Origin: Iodobacter arcticus
GTDB lineage: Bacteria; Pseudomonadota; Gammaproteobacteria; Burkholderiales; Chitinibacteraceae
Direction: 5' to 3'
Length of the DNA stretch: 64,000 nt
NCBI RefSeq assembly: GCF_042664895.1
Contig: NZ_JBHTBQ010000019.1
Span: 1 to 64,000 of the forward strand
Program-made: the position numbers and the translations under genes
Notes under the pieces: generated by a model
The model's database searches: none
Told to the model about the DNA's origin: nothing
Seen by the model: only the letters and a program-made list of their open reading frames with translations
Shown: positions 54,244 to 63,683 of the stretch, in pieces
How positions within the stretch are numbered: the stretch's first letter is position 1
Layout of the letters: every line of letters begins with the position of its first letter

Positions 54244-57200
54244 TTATCTGCTCCACTCATCAGACAGCGACTCCGCCTGCTTGAGCACGAGCTCGACAGC
54301 ATCTAATTGCTGGTCCGGTGGATATTTCCATTTCTGTAAAGTTCGGCGGACCAGAATTCGTAGCCTAGCCCTAACGCTATCACGCACCTGCCAATCCACT
54401 GTTGTACTGTTACGTAGCTTTTCTGTGATCTCAACGGCAATTTTCTTGAGAATCTCGTCGCCTAACTCACGCACAGCACTTTCATTATTGACCAACGCAT
54501 CGTAGAACGCGATTTCATCATGGTTTAAGCCAAGTGCAGCCTCTCGTTCCAGAACCGCTTGAAACTCCTTGGCCATCTGGATCAATTCTTCAATCACCTG
54601 TGCCGTTTCAATCGCTCGATTGTGATATCTGCGCAAAGTCTCCAGCAGGCGATCTCCGTATTTCTTTTCTTGTACAACATTATTGCGGGCACGGGCTTTG
54701 ATTTCATCACGCAACAGCTTTTCCAGTAGTTCTACAGCAAGATTGCGGCTTTCCATTTGCCGAACGTCTTCTAGAAACTCATCCGATAGCAAGCCAATAT
54801 TGGGTTTATCTAGCCCTGCCAGCGCGAATATATCTGCTACGCCATCGGCGATGATGGCATTGTCCAAGATTTGCTTAAGTGCACTGTTTTTCTCTGCATC
54901 TGTGCGTTTCTTGTCTACGGTGGTGAATTTAGTAATTGCGGTCTTGATAGCAGAGAAAAAAGCAATTTCTTTACGCAGTTCAGAGGCTTCATCCAGCGTG
55001 CTGCATAGCGAGTAAGCCTTTGCCATCGCAACCATAGTATCGAGGAAGCGCTGTTTGCCATCTTTTAATCCCAGAATATGATTTGTCGCTGGCAGCAATA
55101 ATTTAAGGGTATCTGCTTCAAAGCTGCAGTAGTCAAAGTCATGCATCATGCCGCGAACGATATCGAGTTTCTCCAGCAACACCGCTAACGCTTCAGCGGC
55201 ATTATGCGTAGGATCGCCTTTGCCCTTAGCATCCGTATAGGTTTTAAGTGCCGCCTTCAGCTCGTTAGCGATGCCGATGTAATCCACCACCAGCCCACCG
55301 GGCTTATTCTTGAATACCCGATTCACACGGGCAATTGCCTGCATCAGGTTATGGCCCTTCATTGGCTTATCTATATACATGGTGTGGCAGCAAGGCGCAT
55401 CAAAGCCGGTAAGCCACATATCGCGCACGATGACCAGTTGCAAGGGGTCTTTCGCATCCTTAAATCGTTTCTCCAGCCGCTTTTTCACTTGCTTGCTGTA
55501 AATATGTGGCTGTAGCAAGGGCTTATCTGCTGCGGATCCCGTCATGACTATTTTGATGACTCCTTGATCTGGGTCGTCGTTATGCCAATCTGGGCGCAAA
55601 GCGACTATGGCATTGTAAAGATGAGCGCAAATATCACGGCTCATACATACGATCATGCCTTTGCCGTCCGCTACCGATGTGCGGGCCTCGAAATGCTTTA
55701 CCAGATCAAGAGCGATTTGCTCTAACCGCGGCTCAGCACCAACCAGCTTCTCTAACGTTGCCCATTCGCTTTTTGCTTTTTCGCGCGCGGCTAAGTCTTC
55801 TTCATCTTCAACCACTTCATCGACTTGGGCATTGAGGGCATCAATCTCAGCCTGTCTTACATCTAATTTGCTCAAGCGGCTTTCATAGAAAATAGGAACG
55901 GTTGCCCCATCGTCTACGGCATCTTGAATGTCATAAATGCTGACATAATCACCAAAAACAGCACGGGTATCTTTGTCTTCTAACGCAATGGGTGTGCCGG
56001 TAAAACCAATAAATGTCGCGTTTTTGAGGGCATCGCGCAGATGCTTGGCGTAGCCAAAGATATAGCGCCCAGTTTTTTCGTCAAAACGTCCTTTCATTCC
56101 ATACTGGCTACGGTGAGCCTCGTCCGAGATCACCACAATATTGGAACGATCAGACAGCTGCGGATGCTCATCCTCGTCATTTAATAGGGCAAACTTTTGT
56201 ACTGTGGTGAAGATAATTCCGCCTGCTTGGCGTGAAGTCAGCATTTCACGCAATTCATCGCGGCTACCAGCCTGCACCGGTGTTGTTTTGAGTAAATCGG
56301 CAGCGGCGCAGAACGTTCCAAACAGCTGACCATCCAGATCATTACGGTCGGTCACAATCACTAGGGTGGGGTTTTTCATCTCGGCCTGCTGCAGTAATTT
56401 GCCAGCATAACAAGCCATGGTGATGCTTTTCCCGGAGCCTTGGGTATGCCAAACCACTCCCGCTTTACGCGAACCGGGGCGTACCTCCTTGCCATAAGTT
56501 GCGCGCTCTTCACGTACTTCCAGCAATCCTTTTTCTGGAGACTCGGCAGCGATAACCGTGGCCCGCACCGCTTCGCGTACGGCATGAAATTGGTGATATG
56601 CAGCGATTTTCTTGCTGATGGCATCGCCATCTTGCTCAAACAAAACAAAATGGCGCAGGTAATCGAGAAACAATGCTGGTTGGAAAAACCCGCGCACCAC
56701 GGTTTCCAGCTCCATTTGTAAACGAGGCCGGTCATCTTCATTGGCGATGGTACGCCACGGCAACATGCGTTCGGCATTGGCGGTTAAGGAACCAACTCTG
56801 GCTGTCCAGCCATCGCTCACCACCAAAGCGGTATTGCAGTTAAAGAGATCAGCAATCTCATCTTTGTATGTCTGCAATTGATTGAATGCATCCCATACAT
56901 CGGTTTGCTCATTAGCAGGGTTTTTTAGCTCGATGACTGCCAGCGGGAATCCATTGATAAAAGCAATAAGATCTGGGCGCCGTGGCTGCTTGCTGCCTTG
57001 AATCGTGAACTGATTTACAACCAAAAATTCATTATTGCCAGGCTCGGTAAAGTCGATGAAATGCACAAAATCAATGTGCTTTTGATCGTCCACAGAAAAC
57101 TCAACTTGTACTCCATTCAGTAATAAGCGATACACACTGCGATTACGTGCCACAGGATTGGGCTCGCTCACCATTTGCAAGGTATGAAAAGCCTGCTCTA

Positions 57201-57393
57201 GTGCCGCAGCGGGGATATGCGGGTTAATTCTGGCCAAGGCCGTCATCACACGTTGCTTCAGTAATACCTGACGATAATCGCTACGCTCAGGCGTTTCGCT
57301 CTCGGGGGCAATATCCGGCCCGTACAGGTACTGCCAGCCAGTTTCCTGAAACCAAGTAAGGCACAATTCTTCAAGTTGTTGTTCATTAATCAT
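54244..57393 (-). CDS. hsdR: Type I restriction enzyme R subunit HsdR
   Basis: 1049 residues. N-terminal nuclease of the PD-(D/E)xK type: RRPDLIAFINGFPLAVIELK near residues 138-158. Then the translocase: Walker A HTQGSGKSITM, DEAHRSQYG, FTGTPIA and the later helicase motif ARVNRVFKNKPG. It cleaves DNA lacking the host methylation pattern. It is the last gene of the hsd locus, 133 bp after its neighbour. Confidence 0.96.
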   Translation of the reverse strand: MINEQQLEELCLTWFQETGWQYLYGPDIAPESETPERSDYRQVLLKQRVMTALARINPHIPAAALEQAFHTLQMVSEPNPVARNRSVYRLLLNGVQVEFSVDDQKHIDFVHFIDFTEPGNNEFLVVNQFTIQGSKQPRRPDLIAFINGFPLAVIELKNPANEQTDVWDAFNQLQTYKDEIADLFNCNTALVVSDGWTARVGSLTANAERMLPWRTIANEDDRPRLQMELETVVRGFFQPALFLDYLRHFVLFEQDGDAISKKIAAYHQFHAVREAVRATVIAAESPEKGLLEVREERATYGKEVRPGSRKAGVVWHTQGSGKSITMACYAGKLLQQAEMKNPTLVIVTDRNDLDGQLFGTFCAAADLLKTTPVQAGSRDELREMLTSRQAGGIIFTTVQKFALLNDEDEHPQLSDRSNIVVISDEAHRSQYGMKGRFDEKTGRYIFGYAKHLRDALKNATFIGFTGTPIALEDKDTRAVFGDYVSIYDIQDAVDDGATVPIFYESRLSKLDVRQAEIDALNAQVDEVVEDEEDLAAREKAKSEWATLEKLVGAEPRLEQIALDLVKHFEARTSVADGKGMIVCMSRDICAHLYNAIVALRPDWHNDDPDQGVIKIVMTGSAADKPLLQPHIYSKQVKKRLEKRFKDAKDPLQLVIVRDMWLTGFDAPCCHTMYIDKPMKGHNLMQAIARVNRVFKNKPGGLVVDYIGIANELKAALKTYTDAKGKGDPTHNAAEALAVLLEKLDIVRGMMHDFDYCSFEADTLKLLLPATNHILGLKDGKQRFLDTMVAMAKAYSLCSTLDEASELRKEIAFFSAIKTAITKFTTVDKKRTDAEKNSALKQILDNAIIADGVADIFALAGLDKPNIGLLSDEFLEDVRQMESRNLAVELLEKLLRDEIKARARNNVVQEKKYGDRLLETLRRYHNRAIETAQVIEELIQMAKEFQAVLEREAALGLNHDEIAFYDALVNNESAVRELGDEILKKIAVEITEKLRNSTTVDWQVRDSVRARLRILVRRTLQKWKYPPDQQLDAVELVLKQAESLSDEWSR

Positions 57394-57526
57394 GCTTTAC
57401 CCCTGTGCCATTGGCCTGATTTTGATGTGTAAGTTACCACCTTGCTACTTGACGGGTAGGCAGCCAGAGCCCTAAGATCCGCCCCAATATGACCGACGCC
57501 TCTGCACCCTGTGTACGCGTCGGTTT

Positions 57527-59533
57527 TCATTTGCCAAGTTGTATCGCCTCAGGCATGGAGTGGGTCGTGCAGTAAGCCTGCCGCTCATGCGTCGGTGTTG
57601 TGGGGAATGCAAGGCTTAGCGTTCGTGCACGTACCATCGGAGAAAGGTAGTCGTTGCGCAAGGATTCTGGCCGTCGCTTAATCAGCTCTGCTAAACATTG
57701 CAAAGTGAGGTAGTGCCCTGTGCAAACATTGAGTAAAACTTGCTCAAGTACGGCACGATCCATTTTTTTCTTAGCTCGTGGTTCTTGGGCAAGCGCCTCA
57801 AGCTGAGCCAGTAGGCTAGGAGATAAGGCACTTAATGAGTCAATGACAGGCAGAGAGAGTTGCTCGGTCAGCAAACATCCATCCTCATTGCGGCGATCTC
57901 GCAAAACTGAGGAGCTATCTGTCAAAACCGAGGAGCTATTCGTCAAAACCGAGGAGCTATTCGTCAAAACTGAGGAGCTGCTCCCAATACTAGCTGGAAC
58001 AGAGCCAAATACTTCATCGGGGGTTGGTAAGTCTTGGCCCGGCAGAAAATACACTGCACCCCGGCCGCTGCCGTTCGAGGTCAACATCCCCAGTTGAGTG
58101 AGATGCTGCAAGGTGCGGGTTAAATCAACAGGGTGAGTCGAGGATACGGTGCAAAGCCGAGCATGGTTTACCGTGCCCTCACTACCTGCCAAGGCTAGAG
58201 TCAGCCGCTCCTCAGTTTTAAGTTGTTCAAATGTCGTGCCAAAGCGCCTTCTTAGCTCTGCAATCACGGGCTGGGGGAAAAGATCAATCATCCGCAGCTC
58301 TAACAAAGTTTGATTGTAAGGTGTCGATGATTCGTACAGTTTGGGTGGGTTCCAGTGTTGTGAATCCCATCCTTGCAGGATGCGAGGGATGCCCGTGCCA
58401 GCCTGCTCACCCACCCCGACAAAGCGGAACATTTTGTGCAAATTGCGGTTACGACAATCGGGTTCTCCGCCGTGTAATGCAACCTCTACCGGAATGCGCA
58501 TCAATCCTGGATTGCGAAATCCAAACATATCGGGGCGTTTGACCACCAGTACCGATGCACGCTCACTGTAATCTGCATGCACCAACACATTGGCCAGCGC
58601 CTCGCGCAGTGCGACGTGCACGGGCGTTTCTTCTTGGCGTTCGCCCTTCTCAAGCTGGAATGGTACTTTTAAGTCTGCAGTAAGTTTTAAATACACTTTG
58701 CGGTAAAATTCGTACAGATTGCCCGACCATTTGCCATCCAGCGTTAATCTGTCTACCCAGCGCTTTTCCGTTTTGGCCTCGGGCCGCTCTTGGTAGTCCA
58801 GCATATAATTGGGCAGCGCTTCCTGAATCACGCTCATTTGGCTAAACATCAGCAAACCAGCCAGCGTAAGCCCAGATTCCCCAGACTCACGGTCACGGCG
58901 CCAAGCACCGATCAGGCGCAAAAATGTGGCGTCATCCTCGGCGTTCCAAGGATGGCCGGGATCACGGTTTGCAAATACCTGCCGATACGCACGGAAGGTG
59001 CCCATATCCAGATCTTCGATGTCATAGCCACGCAAAATACGGTCATCGCGGCTGTCTTCTACCTGCTCGGCCAACATGCGCTTGACCTCTTCATCGGGCA
59101 GGGGGCGATCGCCTTCATTTAAGCGGCGGTAGGTGTTGCCATCCAATGGATTGCGCGTTAGATGCACAGGTCGCTGCTGGCGTTTGGCCCGTGGAATATT
59201 GACGACCAGCAAGGTTTTTCCATTGACCAGCCATTCCCGCACATCTGCATCGCACAGCAGATTAAGGCTAACTTTCTGGCGGTTATTTAAATTATTAAAT
59301 AACTCAGTACGTAGTTTGTCTGGGTTTTCAATGCCTACTGGTTCGAACTGCCCTTTGCGCTCGCGCATCCCCAATATCACCACACCCCCATCGGTGTTGG
59401 CCATCGCGCTATAGCTTGGCCAGAAGTCCTCTGGCAAGGCTCCCTTACCATCACGGCCATGTGCCAGCTTGCACTCCAGTGAGATGGATTCGCGAAGTAA
59501 GGAAAAATCTTCAAATGACTGAAATTCAATCAT
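57527..59533 (-). CDS. AlbA_2/divergent ATPase protein inside the hsd locus
   Basis: 668 residues. Residues about 10-140 are an AlbA_2 (Schlafen-like) DNA-binding domain (ESISLECKLAHG, YSAMANTDGGVVILGMRE). Residues about 310-420 resemble an HATPase_c_4/AAA_4 domain (REALANVLVHADYSERA, GEQAGTGIPRIL). A winged-helix region and a heptad SSSVLTN array follow. Such proteins often travel with type I systems and are thought to regulate or extend them; the role is unproven. Its start overlaps the hsdS stop by 4 bp, so it belongs to the operon. Confidence 0.82.
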   Translation of the reverse strand: MIEFQSFEDFSLLRESISLECKLAHGRDGKGALPEDFWPSYSAMANTDGGVVILGMRERKGQFEPVGIENPDKLRTELFNNLNNRQKVSLNLLCDADVREWLVNGKTLLVVNIPRAKRQQRPVHLTRNPLDGNTYRRLNEGDRPLPDEEVKRMLAEQVEDSRDDRILRGYDIEDLDMGTFRAYRQVFANRDPGHPWNAEDDATFLRLIGAWRRDRESGESGLTLAGLLMFSQMSVIQEALPNYMLDYQERPEAKTEKRWVDRLTLDGKWSGNLYEFYRKVYLKLTADLKVPFQLEKGERQEETPVHVALREALANVLVHADYSERASVLVVKRPDMFGFRNPGLMRIPVEVALHGGEPDCRNRNLHKMFRFVGVGEQAGTGIPRILQGWDSQHWNPPKLYESSTPYNQTLLELRMIDLFPQPVIAELRRRFGTTFEQLKTEERLTLALAGSEGTVNHARLCTVSSTHPVDLTRTLQHLTQLGMLTSNGSGRGAVYFLPGQDLPTPDEVFGSVPASIGSSSSVLTNSSSVLTNSSSVLTDSSSVLRDRRNEDGCLLTEQLSLPVIDSLSALSPSLLAQLEALAQEPRAKKKMDRAVLEQVLLNVCTGHYLTLQCLAELIKRRPESLRNDYLSPMVRARTLSLAFPTTPTHERQAYCTTHSMPEAIQLGK
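57903..57986 (-). repeat. Four tandem 21-bp repeats encoding SSSVLTN heptads
   Basis: Units of 21 bp (AAAACYGAGGAGCTATYYGTC on the plus strand, written with Y for C/T) at 57903, 57924, 57945 and 57966; the last is diverged. Each encodes seven residues, so copy-number changes keep the frame. Confidence 0.9.
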
Positions 59534-60930
59534 GCCTCGACCTTTGTCAGCGCATCGGTGACGGATAGTTCGCCGGAGAGAAGTTTGGGGAGCAGGGTGT
59601 CGCGTAATTCGGCAAGGCTTCTATCTTGTCTCGCCAGTGACTCATTACCTAGATAAATGGCATTGGTCGCTCGTTGAAAAGCTGCCAGCACTGGATCAGT
59701 GGGGCGAATGATTGGAGTGGACTCGATATGCGCCTTGGTTACTGCCTCTCTGGAACCACCAGTATTTAGGCCAAGAAGGTAATCTTTCGTTTTTCGCTGT
59801 AATAGATGCAGGTGGATGAATCGCGAAGGGATATTTTCTTTGGGCCTGATGATTGCAACGTGTTGATTGACACGCGCAGGAAGAACATCGGGAATCGCGA
59901 CGCAGCTTCTAAGTATGGATGCACCTGTAATATTAAGCAGAACGTCACTGGATTTAATTTCAACATTTTTTAGTTGTTGTGCGGCATTGTCAGATATTCT
60001 GGCCAGCCCGCTCCATACAAAGGTCGAGTCATAGACGTTCTGACTGCGGATCAGTGCTACGCCATTTTCTAGATACACATCTTTGCCACCACGCGGCGTT
60101 GCGCCACTACCAATTTTTGTAGTTAGTTCAATTAATGTCGCTTGTTTCCATCCCTTCGGAATTCCTTCTGACTCTTCCATCTCGTTCGGAAACAGTGCTG
60201 CGGTGGCGGCGAGTTGCTTGTATTGCTCACGCGGCAGGGCGTCGAGGTCGGCTTCAATCTTGCCGCTGATGGCGCACATGGCGGCGCGTAGCGGGTCGCG
60301 GCCTTCTTGCTTGGCGGCGATCTTGGCTTTGACCGGGTCAAAATCAACAAACCACGATTTGAAAATGGCTTGTGCTATGGCTTCGAGGGTTTGGTTGATG
60401 CGGTGGTTGAGATTGATCTTTGAGTCGAGGTCGCCAAGGATTTTTGCTATGCTTCGTTGCGACTGCAGCGGAGGAAGTGGAACCTTAATTGATCGAAGTG
60501 TGCTGAGCGGTTGACCAATGCCTGGGGTGCCAACTTGTGAGGCGTTCTTTAGCAGTTCGTGGCGTCCAGCGGCCGATTTGAAAAAGTAATAAATGTAGTC
60601 AGGATCTGCCTTGGAGCGATCACAGGAAAGTGTCATCAGGCTCGACGACATAACATACCTATTGAACTGTTCTGGAACTATTCCTACTTCACCAATTGCC
60701 CCTCGGTGAGGGAAAACAAGATCGCCAGGATAGACACAGCAGTTTGATAAGCCATCTGCAGTTTTCTCGGAAACATAAACCCACTCCCCAGATAGAACCT
60801 TGCCCCCCGTTAGGTTGGTTCCGCGAATAACTGGAACACCTGAGTCAGTGTAGGCATCACTTTTCATTCTGGAGCCAAATGGTCCAATGGCCGTTCTTGC
60901 AGCGAATACAGTAACCGGCTTAGAGTTCAT
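59530..60930 (-). CDS. hsdS: Type I restriction enzyme specificity subunit HsdS
   Basis: 466 residues from the ATG at 60930, which overlaps the hsdM stop by 11 bp; a longer frame to 60987 is less likely. Two target-recognition domains separated by a helical conserved region (PLPPLQSQRSIAKILGDLDS, SWFVDFDPVKAKI), the second ending in ELRDTLLPKLLSGEL. It sets the two-part DNA target of the methylase and nuclease. The target cannot be predicted from sequence alone. Confidence 0.94.
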   Translation of the reverse strand: MNSKPVTVFAARTAIGPFGSRMKSDAYTDSGVPVIRGTNLTGGKVLSGEWVYVSEKTADGLSNCCVYPGDLVFPHRGAIGEVGIVPEQFNRYVMSSSLMTLSCDRSKADPDYIYYFFKSAAGRHELLKNASQVGTPGIGQPLSTLRSIKVPLPPLQSQRSIAKILGDLDSKINLNHRINQTLEAIAQAIFKSWFVDFDPVKAKIAAKQEGRDPLRAAMCAISGKIEADLDALPREQYKQLAATAALFPNEMEESEGIPKGWKQATLIELTTKIGSGATPRGGKDVYLENGVALIRSQNVYDSTFVWSGLARISDNAAQQLKNVEIKSSDVLLNITGASILRSCVAIPDVLPARVNQHVAIIRPKENIPSRFIHLHLLQRKTKDYLLGLNTGGSREAVTKAHIESTPIIRPTDPVLAAFQRATNAIYLGNESLARQDRSLAELRDTLLPKLLSGELSVTDALTKVEA

Positions 60931-62626
60931 ATCCCAACCCCGCCAAATTCTTCTTGATCTCACCTTCCAGATAAGTACTCTCGGCAAATTGCTTTGTGAG
61001 TTGCGCTGTCAGCCGCGTCATCTTGTCAGCAAAGGCTTCACCGTCTTCTTCCTGTTCTTCTGCACCTACATAACGCCCCGGTGTCAGCACATGTTCATGC
61101 TTACGGATGTCGGCGAGCGTGGCCGAGTAGCAGAAGCCCGGCATATCTTCATAGCCCTCTCCCAGTTGCCAGGCATGGAGGGTATCGGCTATTTTTTTGA
61201 TGTCGTCTTGCGTAAAGTCGCGCAGGACGCGGTCTTTCATATAGCCCAGCTGGCGGGCATCGATAAACAGAAATTCACCACGGCGATTGCGCTTTTGCTT
61301 GTTGAGCGCCAGACCATTACGCTTGTCGCGGGTAAGGAACCAGATGCAGGCGGGGATTTGTGTATTGGTGAACAGCTGGCCGGGCAGGGCCACCATGCAT
61401 TCTACATAGTCGTCTTCAATCAGTTTTTTACGGATTTCGCCTTCATTATTGGTGTTGCTACTCATCGAGCCATTGGCTAGCAGCAGAGCCATGCTGCCGG
61501 TGGGGGCCAAGTGGTAAAGCATATGCTGCAGCCAGGCGAAGTTGGCATTGCCTTGTGGTGGGGTAGCGGCGATCCAGCGCGGATCGTTCGCCAGCTTTTC
61601 ACTCCACCATTCCTTCATATTGAAGGGCGGGTTGGCCATCACAAAGTCGGCGCGTAAGTCTGGGTGCAGATCATTTTGCATCGTGTCACCTGGCTGGCCG
61701 CCGAAGTTGAAGTCGATGCCACGAATGGCCATATTTATGGCGGCTAGACGCCAGGTGGTGGGGTTACTTTCCTGACCATAAACGCTGATCTGGCCAGTCT
61801 TGCCGTTGGCGGCTTTGCCGCCGTGCTGCTCGATAAATTCTTCGCTTTGCACAAAAAAACCGCCAGAACCCATGGCTGGGTCGTATACCCGGCCTTTGAA
61901 GGGCTGCAGCATTTCCACAATCAGCGTCACAATACTCTTGGGGGTGTAGTACTGGCCGCCCTTTTTTCCTTCGGCTAGGGCGAATTGGCCGAGGAAGTAT
62001 TCGTAGACGTGGCCGAGAATGTCTTTGCTTTTAAGGCTGAGTGGCTGGCCGTTGTAGCTTGGCTGGCTGAAGTTGGTGTCGGAAAAGTGCGCGATAAGAT
62101 CGGCCAGTTTGTGGCTGTCCAGCTCGGTGCGGGCAAAGTCTTTATTGAGTACATTTTTGAGTTTTTTTTCGTTCTCGCGCTCAACCGCTTCCATGGCATT
62201 GTCGATCAGCCAACCCACGCTGCGCATTTCTTCTGGCTCATTTTTGTTTGGTTTATTCCATGGCAGTGCTGATTTTGGTGGCAACTGAGCGCAATCGCGC
62301 AGCACTTGCCAGCGTGCTTCCGGCGGTACCCAGAAGACGTTTTTTTCGGTGTAATAATCGCGGACTTCCAGCTCGGCAGCTAGGTCTGCTGCATAGTCTT
62401 CGGCGTAGTCTGCCGGGTCCATATAGTAGTCATGGCTTGGGTCACGGAATTGGGAATCTAACTCTAAGCGGCGCTCTTCAAATGCATCAGAGACATATTT
62501 AAGGAAAATTAGCCCAAGCACGACATGCTTGTACACCGCAGCATCCAGACTGGAGCGCAATTTGTCGGCGGCGGTCCAGAGCTTGCGCTCTAAATCGTTA
62601 AAAAACTGTTGTTCGATGGGGTTCAT
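60920..62626 (-). CDS. hsdM: Type I restriction enzyme methylase subunit HsdM
   Basis: 568 residues from the ATG at 62626, the usual MNPIEQQFFNDLERKLW start; an upstream frame would add 16 residues. S-adenosylmethionine motif DPAMGSGGFF and catalytic NPPFNMKEWW (N6-adenine methylase). N-terminal HsdM_N helical domain. First gene of the hsd operon. Confidence 0.96.
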   Translation of the reverse strand: MNPIEQQFFNDLERKLWTAADKLRSSLDAAVYKHVVLGLIFLKYVSDAFEERRLELDSQFRDPSHDYYMDPADYAEDYAADLAAELEVRDYYTEKNVFWVPPEARWQVLRDCAQLPPKSALPWNKPNKNEPEEMRSVGWLIDNAMEAVERENEKKLKNVLNKDFARTELDSHKLADLIAHFSDTNFSQPSYNGQPLSLKSKDILGHVYEYFLGQFALAEGKKGGQYYTPKSIVTLIVEMLQPFKGRVYDPAMGSGGFFVQSEEFIEQHGGKAANGKTGQISVYGQESNPTTWRLAAINMAIRGIDFNFGGQPGDTMQNDLHPDLRADFVMANPPFNMKEWWSEKLANDPRWIAATPPQGNANFAWLQHMLYHLAPTGSMALLLANGSMSSNTNNEGEIRKKLIEDDYVECMVALPGQLFTNTQIPACIWFLTRDKRNGLALNKQKRNRRGEFLFIDARQLGYMKDRVLRDFTQDDIKKIADTLHAWQLGEGYEDMPGFCYSATLADIRKHEHVLTPGRYVGAEEQEEDGEAFADKMTRLTAQLTKQFAESTYLEGEIKKNLAGLGYEL

Positions 62627-62818
62627 GAGGGGCCTTGCTTTGCAGGGGTACATCAGAGGGTGGAGCAATGCCAATCTTTCTTAAAGATGTCAGCATCAAG
62701 TCAAAAATTAGAGGGTATTGTACGCTGCTTCGCCGTGGCGGCGCTAATATGCTGGGGCAGGCATTGAGAGAGGGGATGGAAAAACCATTTTAAATCTGGG
62801 CGATTACGCAAGTAGCAG

Positions 62819-62844
62819 TCAGGCCACCTGATTAGGTGGCCTGA
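62819..62844. terminator. Hairpin between hisG and hsdM
   Basis: TCAGGCCACCT, loop GATT, AGGTGGCCTGA; an 11-bp stem about 40 bp past the hisG stop. It may terminate hisG and insulate it from hsdM's upstream region. Confidence 0.7.
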
Positions 62845-62886
62845 TTGATTTGGTTTTAAAGCGTTTTGAGGTAAAAGCAGGGGTAT

Positions 62887-63537
62887 TTAGGCGGCTTGCC
62901 TTGCCGCTACAGTCGCAGCAAACGCATCAATAATTGGCTGGAGTTTACTGTGTTTAAGCTTAAGCGCAGCTTGGTTTACCACGAGGCGGGAGCTAATTTC
63001 GCGGATGTCTTCTACGGCGACCAGATGATTGGCTTTTAGCGTGCTACCGGTGGAGACGAGGTCGACGATGGCGTCTGCAAGGCCTACCAGCGGGGCTAGC
63101 TCCATAGAGCCGTAGAGCTTGATTATATCGACGTGTACGCCCTTATTGGCAAAGTGCTCGCGGGCGCATTCGGTGTATTTAGTGGCGATGCGTAAACGAG
63201 CGCCTTGTTTAACTGCGCCTTCGTAATCAAAGCCCTCTTGCACGGCGACCATCAGGCGGCATTTGGCGATATCCAAATCGAGCGGTAGGTAGAGGCCAGC
63301 GCCACCATGCTCTAGCAGCACATCTTTACCGGCAATGCCCAGATCAGCCGCGCCGTATTGCACATAGGTCGGCACGTCCGTTGCGCGAACAATGATCAGC
63401 CTGACGTCTTCCATATTGGTGCCAATAATCAGCTTGCGGCTGGATTCTGGGGCCTCAGAAGGCACAATGCCTGCGGCAGCCAGCAGGGGTAGTGTTTCTT
63501 CGAAGATACGACCTTTGGATAGCGCGATGGTGATCAT
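62887..63537 (-). CDS. hisG: ATP phosphoribosyltransferase HisG (short form)
   Basis: 216 residues, the short HisG that needs the regulatory HisZ subunit, which is not in this window. Family signatures: ALSKGRIFEETLPLL, the conserved segment YGAADLGIAGKDVL and DLVSTGSTLKAN, the phosphate-binding loop. First step of histidine synthesis. Confidence 0.96.
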   Translation of the reverse strand: MITIALSKGRIFEETLPLLAAAGIVPSEAPESSRKLIIGTNMEDVRLIIVRATDVPTYVQYGAADLGIAGKDVLLEHGGAGLYLPLDLDIAKCRLMVAVQEGFDYEGAVKQGARLRIATKYTECAREHFANKGVHVDIIKLYGSMELAPLVGLADAIVDLVSTGSTLKANHLVAVEDIREISSRLVVNQAALKLKHSKLQPIIDAFAATVAARQAA

Positions 63538-63683
63538 GGATACGTCCGGTAGATTTAATTTGGCGGCGGTACAGTGATGATTAAATTCAAGCTCAAAGCC
63601 GAGGATGGGTCACTCATACTTTATGTTTTTGTAAGTGGTAGAACATGGCATTGGCAGGTGTTTCAGTGCTTATGCTTATGTTC

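Noticed and set aside
57903..57986. CRISPR-like reading of the 21-bp repeats
   Set aside because: Repeats are directly adjacent without spacers and lie in frame within a gene.
60931..60987. Longer start for hsdS
   Set aside because: It lies wholly in the hsdM coding end; the ATG at 60930 gives the usual small overlap.
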